Below, one piece after another: positions 35,738 through 39,045 of a DNA stretch of 39,045 nt. The first letter of the stretch is position 1; each line of letters begins with the position of its first letter. Under the pieces are notes generated by a model that ran no database searches, was not told the DNA's origin, and worked only from the letters and a program-made list of their open reading frames with translations. Source of the DNA: Gammaproteobacteria bacterium (lineage in GTDB: Bacteria > Pseudomonadota > Gammaproteobacteria > SZUA-229); contig JAPHSZ010000190.1 in assembly GCA_026196545.1 (NCBI GenBank), positions 1-39,045 of the forward strand. The letters run 5' to 3'. A program made the translations under genes and the position numbers.

Positions 35738-37567
35738 ATGACCAAAACGATGAAATTACATATACCAGAACAATCTGACAGCAAGGACAGCCTTTTCCCT
35801 GCCCACCCTCGTAAGGTCAGGAAATGGCTGGCTGATTTACCACAGGCCAATATGGGTGAAATCACCCGACAGATTTTCGCTGCTGTTCGTAAAATTAATC
35901 GCAGAAAAATACCTGCCAGGCATCGTCTGGAAATCATGGAAATGCTGCGTATACCTGGCCGGAGCATTTTTGATAACCTGAAAAAATATTTCATCAACAG
36001 AACATTCCCCCTGCCAGACAAAAGCAAAAAAATTGTTAACCTCAACCAGGCTCTACTACAGGAAATGGCGCTGGGCTATAAGATTATTGTCCAGCAGGCT
36101 GCCAATAAAGAAGAAAAAGTTGATAACAAAAGCCAGGCTATAGCGATTGCACGCGCTATACAATATCAGTCAGAACTTTTTTTGAGAGCCAGTGAAATTT
36201 ACGATTCTATGCCAGCTAATATCTGGTATGACAGCCACCAGATATTTTCCTATGCCGTTGATAACAAACTACATAAAAATGTTGTTGACGATAACGAAAA
36301 TCCAAATAAAAAAACCACTATCGAAAACATATATAAACAAATGCTATTGTTTTCCTTATCAAGGCCAACGGCGATGCGCCAAAGCGATAGTGAGCGCGTC
36401 TATAAGAAACTATATAACTGGGCAGGGCAATCCAGATTAAATGATAAGGCCGAGGATAACCAGATCAACCGGTTCTTTTGTGTGCGCGTTGAACAGGACC
36501 ACCCCCCTTCATATCTACACCAGGGTGACTGTGACGGTGATAATAAGCTTTATACCCTGGAGACCACTGAGCTGGTCGACAATATACGTAAAAAAATAAA
36601 TGCATCCTCACAACAGCAGGATTCAATTACCGTTGGTGAAGAACTGTCAGTAGAAGCGCTGACAGCACTCGCCATGTCATGGGGAGTCATGCCCAAACGC
36701 CGTTTCTCCAGGGCAGGCAGTCAGGGACACATTGCTGTCGCTATCGGTCTTGCACGTGCCGCAAAAAAAATCAGTGAGGGCAATGTACCAGAATCACTCG
36801 AATCTGTACCCCATTCCTTTGACAATGACAGCTTTACATTAGAATCTATACCCGATGAATTAAGGTCAATAGATGATAAGCAATCTGGCTATATAACCCA
36901 TACTGAAATCGGCAGCACAGAGAACAATGCCTGGGATATGGTTGCCAAAGGTAAAGCCCTAACCGATGCCTATGATCGCCAGCGTCAGTTACTGGAAGCA
37001 GAACAACTCACCCTCAACCGTGAAGATGACGACTTGCACTGGGAAATCGTCAACATCAGCGCTGGCGGTTACTGCCTGCGCTGGAACTCAGAGACCACCT
37101 CTAAAGCCCAGATTGGCGAACTGATCGCCATTCACGAACGTGAAGCCAGTGGACAGTATGAATGGCGGATTGGCTGTATACGCTGGATGCAGTTTACCTC
37201 CGCAAATGGACTGGAAATTGGTGTACAGGTGCTATCACCCAAAGTCATTGCCGCCCAGGTACAACGGGCTAACCGCCTGAAAGAAAAGCCATTTGACGCA
37301 CTCATGATACCGGGCATCAGGCCATTAAACCTGCCAGCCACAATCATATTACCCGCGCACGCATTTAAAACAGATGATAAACTTAAGGTTCAGGTGTTCG
37401 AGCAGAACATAGCTATACAGCTTAGCAAAAAGAAAGAGCACACTGGTTCCTTCACACAGTTCCAGTTTATACATTTAGACCCAAAGACCCAGAAGAAGAG
37501 CATTAAGAAAAAGAAAGAAGAAATCAAGAAGAAAGATGATTTCGACGAAATCTGGTCTTCACTATAA
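35738..37567 (+). CDS. Large PilZ-like protein upstream of the FimX-like gene
   Basis: A 609-residue soluble protein, no signal peptide. Residues 1-130 are basic and helical (PARHRLEIMEMLRIPGRSIFDNLKKYF); 150-400 are helical with no known domain. From about 425 to 545 it looks PilZ-like: NISAGGYCLRW at 439-449 contains NxSxxG (N439, S441, G444), but no RxxxR c-di-GMP motif is evident just before it, only R414/R416. The C-terminus is Lys-rich (KKKKEEIKKKDDFDEIW). The ATG at 35738 has AAGAA upstream. It lies 65 bases before the FimX-like gene and is probably cotranscribed with it. The function is inferred; the PilZ assignment is moderate. Confidence 0.7.
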   Translation: MTKTMKLHIPEQSDSKDSLFPAHPRKVRKWLADLPQANMGEITRQIFAAVRKINRRKIPARHRLEIMEMLRIPGRSIFDNLKKYFINRTFPLPDKSKKIVNLNQALLQEMALGYKIIVQQAANKEEKVDNKSQAIAIARAIQYQSELFLRASEIYDSMPANIWYDSHQIFSYAVDNKLHKNVVDDNENPNKKTTIENIYKQMLLFSLSRPTAMRQSDSERVYKKLYNWAGQSRLNDKAEDNQINRFFCVRVEQDHPPSYLHQGDCDGDNKLYTLETTELVDNIRKKINASSQQQDSITVGEELSVEALTALAMSWGVMPKRRFSRAGSQGHIAVAIGLARAAKKISEGNVPESLESVPHSFDNDSFTLESIPDELRSIDDKQSGYITHTEIGSTENNAWDMVAKGKALTDAYDRQRQLLEAEQLTLNREDDDLHWEIVNISAGGYCLRWNSETTSKAQIGELIAIHEREASGQYEWRIGCIRWMQFTSANGLEIGVQVLSPKVIAAQVQRANRLKEKPFDALMIPGIRPLNLPATIILPAHAFKTDDKLKVQVFEQNIAIQLSKKKEHTGSFTQFQFIHLDPKTQKKSIKKKKEEIKKKDDFDEIWSSL

Positions 37568-37632
37568 CAAAAACAACGAGTTGCATGCGAAAAAGTTTGC
37601 CTGCACGGATATTTTACGGATCCTTATAAACG

Positions 37633-39045
37633 ATGGCTGAAAAAACCATTAACCTGATAATTGTTGATGACTCCTTCGATACAGAAGAAAAGGTCAAAAG
37701 TACACTAAGAACACTGGGTTTTGCGACCCGGTCATCACGAGCAGAAGATGATGAGGACTTAATTGATGCCATAAAAACGCATCAGCCCGATCTGGTGCTC
37801 TATACACAGGGCATGGAGTTAATAACACTCAAAAAAACGTGTCAGGTTCTTAAGGAAAATACTGATAACGCCCCTGTTCCAGTCATTGCCATTGATAAAA
37901 ATGGGTCACACTCCGTCGTCGATGAGGTAATCAGCTCAGGTGCCATGGATCTATCATCCTATGAGAACATGAAACATCTCACGCAGGTGATCAACCGCGA
38001 AGTTCACGCTTATCGAAACTGGAAACAAAACCAGGAAATGCAAAAGGCACTGGATGAATCTGAGCGGCGTTGTAATTCACTGCTGGATAGCTCACGTGAT
38101 GCTATTGCCTACGTTCATGAAGGCATGCACGTCTACTCCAATGACTCCTATCTGGAATTATTTGAGATTGACCAGTCCGATGACCTTGAAGGCATACCCA
38201 TTCTTGACATGGTTGCACCTGACAGTCGTGATGATTTCAAAACCTTCCTCCGTGATTACATGAAAGAAGAGGATGGCCTTAAAAAACTGGAAACCCGCTT
38301 GCGCAAACCCAATGGCATAGAATTTGAGGGTGAAATGGAATTCTCAGCGGCGCGTATTGAAGGTGAGCCATGTATTCAGGTTGTTATCCGCAAAGAAGAT
38401 GTTAACACTGAAGAGCTTGAGCGCCAGCTAAAATTACTCAGCCAGAAAGACCAGCTGACCGGCCTGTTCAATCGCCAGCATTGTCTTGAAGAAGTTGAGG
38501 CAGTGGTCTCGGAATGTGAAGAAGGCAAAAAAATCGCAGCCATCATGGAAATACGGCTTGATAACTTTGAAAATGTTAAAAATGAAGTGGGTGTTGTTGG
38601 CGCCGACCAATACATTGTCGCCGTTGCCAAAGAACTTCAGGAAGCAACTAACGAAGATGATGTCTTATCCCGTTATACCCATGCCAGTTTTACTGTTATT
38701 GCTAATGGTCATGACAAAGACTCTATAGAAGACTACGCCCGGAAAATTCAGGACAAAATTAGCGATTTTGAAGTTAACATCGGTGATGAAGCCATTAACA
38801 CGACCTGTAGCGTAGGCATTGCGCTCATAGATAAACACTCACCAGAATGCAACGAAGTCCTGGCTCGTGTAGAAAGAGCTTCTGATGAGGCGACCGAAAA
38901 CGGTACAAATCAAATCAGTATTTACACTCCTAAAGAGGGCGAACTGACCCGGCATGAGGCTGATTCAAAATTCAGGAGTCAACTCACCGATGCCATATCA
39001 AACAACAAATTCCTGCTTCACTACCAGCCGATTGTCAGCCTTCAC
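37633..39045 (+). CDS. fimX: FimX-like REC-PAS-GGDEF-EAL protein (partial, 3' end outside window)
   Basis: Translated by eye from ATG 37633; exactly 471 codons to the window edge. Order: a response-regulator-like domain (1-125; LIIVDDSFDTEE) that lacks the phospho-acceptor Asp, with Thr58 in PDLVLYTQG; a PAS domain (about 140-255); a GGDEF domain (about 260-425) with KDQLTGLFNRQ but THASF (349-353) in place of GGDEF, so no cyclase activity; and the first strand of an EAL domain, LLHYQPIVSLH, at the edge. This is the layout of FimX, a c-di-GMP receptor needed for type IV pilus assembly. Whether the EAL signature is kept cannot be seen. Together with FimV it suggests twitching motility. Confidence 0.85.
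   Translation, partial: MAEKTINLIIVDDSFDTEEKVKSTLRTLGFATRSSRAEDDEDLIDAIKTHQPDLVLYTQGMELITLKKTCQVLKENTDNAPVPVIAIDKNGSHSVVDEVISSGAMDLSSYENMKHLTQVINREVHAYRNWKQNQEMQKALDESERRCNSLLDSSRDAIAYVHEGMHVYSNDSYLELFEIDQSDDLEGIPILDMVAPDSRDDFKTFLRDYMKEEDGLKKLETRLRKPNGIEFEGEMEFSAARIEGEPCIQVVIRKEDVNTEELERQLKLLSQKDQLTGLFNRQHCLEEVEAVVSECEEGKKIAAIMEIRLDNFENVKNEVGVVGADQYIVAVAKELQEATNEDDVLSRYTHASFTVIANGHDKDSIEDYARKIQDKISDFEVNIGDEAINTTCSVGIALIDKHSPECNEVLARVERASDEATENGTNQISIYTPKEGELTRHEADSKFRSQLTDAISNNKFLLHYQPIVSLH

Noticed and set aside
1-39045. CRISPR array, tRNA, rRNA, insertion sequence or phage genes
   Set aside because: I saw no regularly spaced repeats, cloverleaf, transposase, integrase or phage structural genes.

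Overview
The window looks like a chromosomal piece of a free-living-type gammaproteobacterium outside the Enterobacterales. The reasons are the order accD-trpA-trpB-trpF-truA-fimV-asd-leuB-leuD-leuC-LysR, which resembles the Pseudomonas/Xanthomonas/Chromatiales arrangement, the EF-P Lys34 modification genes epmA and epmB, and FimV- and FimX-type twitching-motility genes. Base composition looks moderate (about half G+C by eye, not computed). I see no tRNA, rRNA, insertion sequence, phage gene or CRISPR array. Species cannot be named from this.

Left part (1-12427, all minus strand): biosynthesis and cell-pole genes. Reading along the minus strand: leuC, a tiny entericidin-like lipoprotein, leuD, a larger lipoprotein, leuB, asd, the giant acidic fimV, a strong terminator, then truA, trpF, trpB, trpA and the start of accD, which leaves the window. 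A LysR regulator diverges from leuC, with a palindromic LysR-type box between them.

Middle part (12543-24433): accessory functions. A histone-deacetylase-fold protein diverges from a GNAT acetyltransferase. Then come a secreted CPFC thioredoxin-fold protein, a TolC-type channel, an unusually short HlyD-like adaptor with no inner-membrane pump beside it, and a lone FHA-domain protein. A secreted PQQ-type glucose/sorbosone dehydrogenase follows on the minus strand. Next is a tight trio, DUF211 - VIT1/CCC1-like membrane protein - Ca2+-type P-type ATPase, divergent from the Mg2+ channel gene mgtE. The trio looks like a divalent-cation module and is the most distinctive set in the window.

Right part (24448-39045): housekeeping and signalling. 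prmB-aroC-MFS runs on minus. A periplasmic copper chaperone, psd, a DUF1456 protein, lrgA-like, lrgB-like and a small Cys-rich protein form a tight plus-strand run. efp-epmA-DUF748 runs on minus, with epmB divergent from efp, so the EF-P beta-lysylation genes are together. The window ends with a large PilZ-like protein followed by a FimX-like REC-PAS-GGDEF-(EAL) protein cut by the window edge, whose REC and GGDEF catalytic residues are degenerate.

Nothing here proves a new system. The best leads are the DUF211-VIT-ATPase trio, the pump-less TolC/short-adaptor/thioredoxin set, the PilZ-like/FimX pair, and the lipoproteins embedded in the leucine operon.
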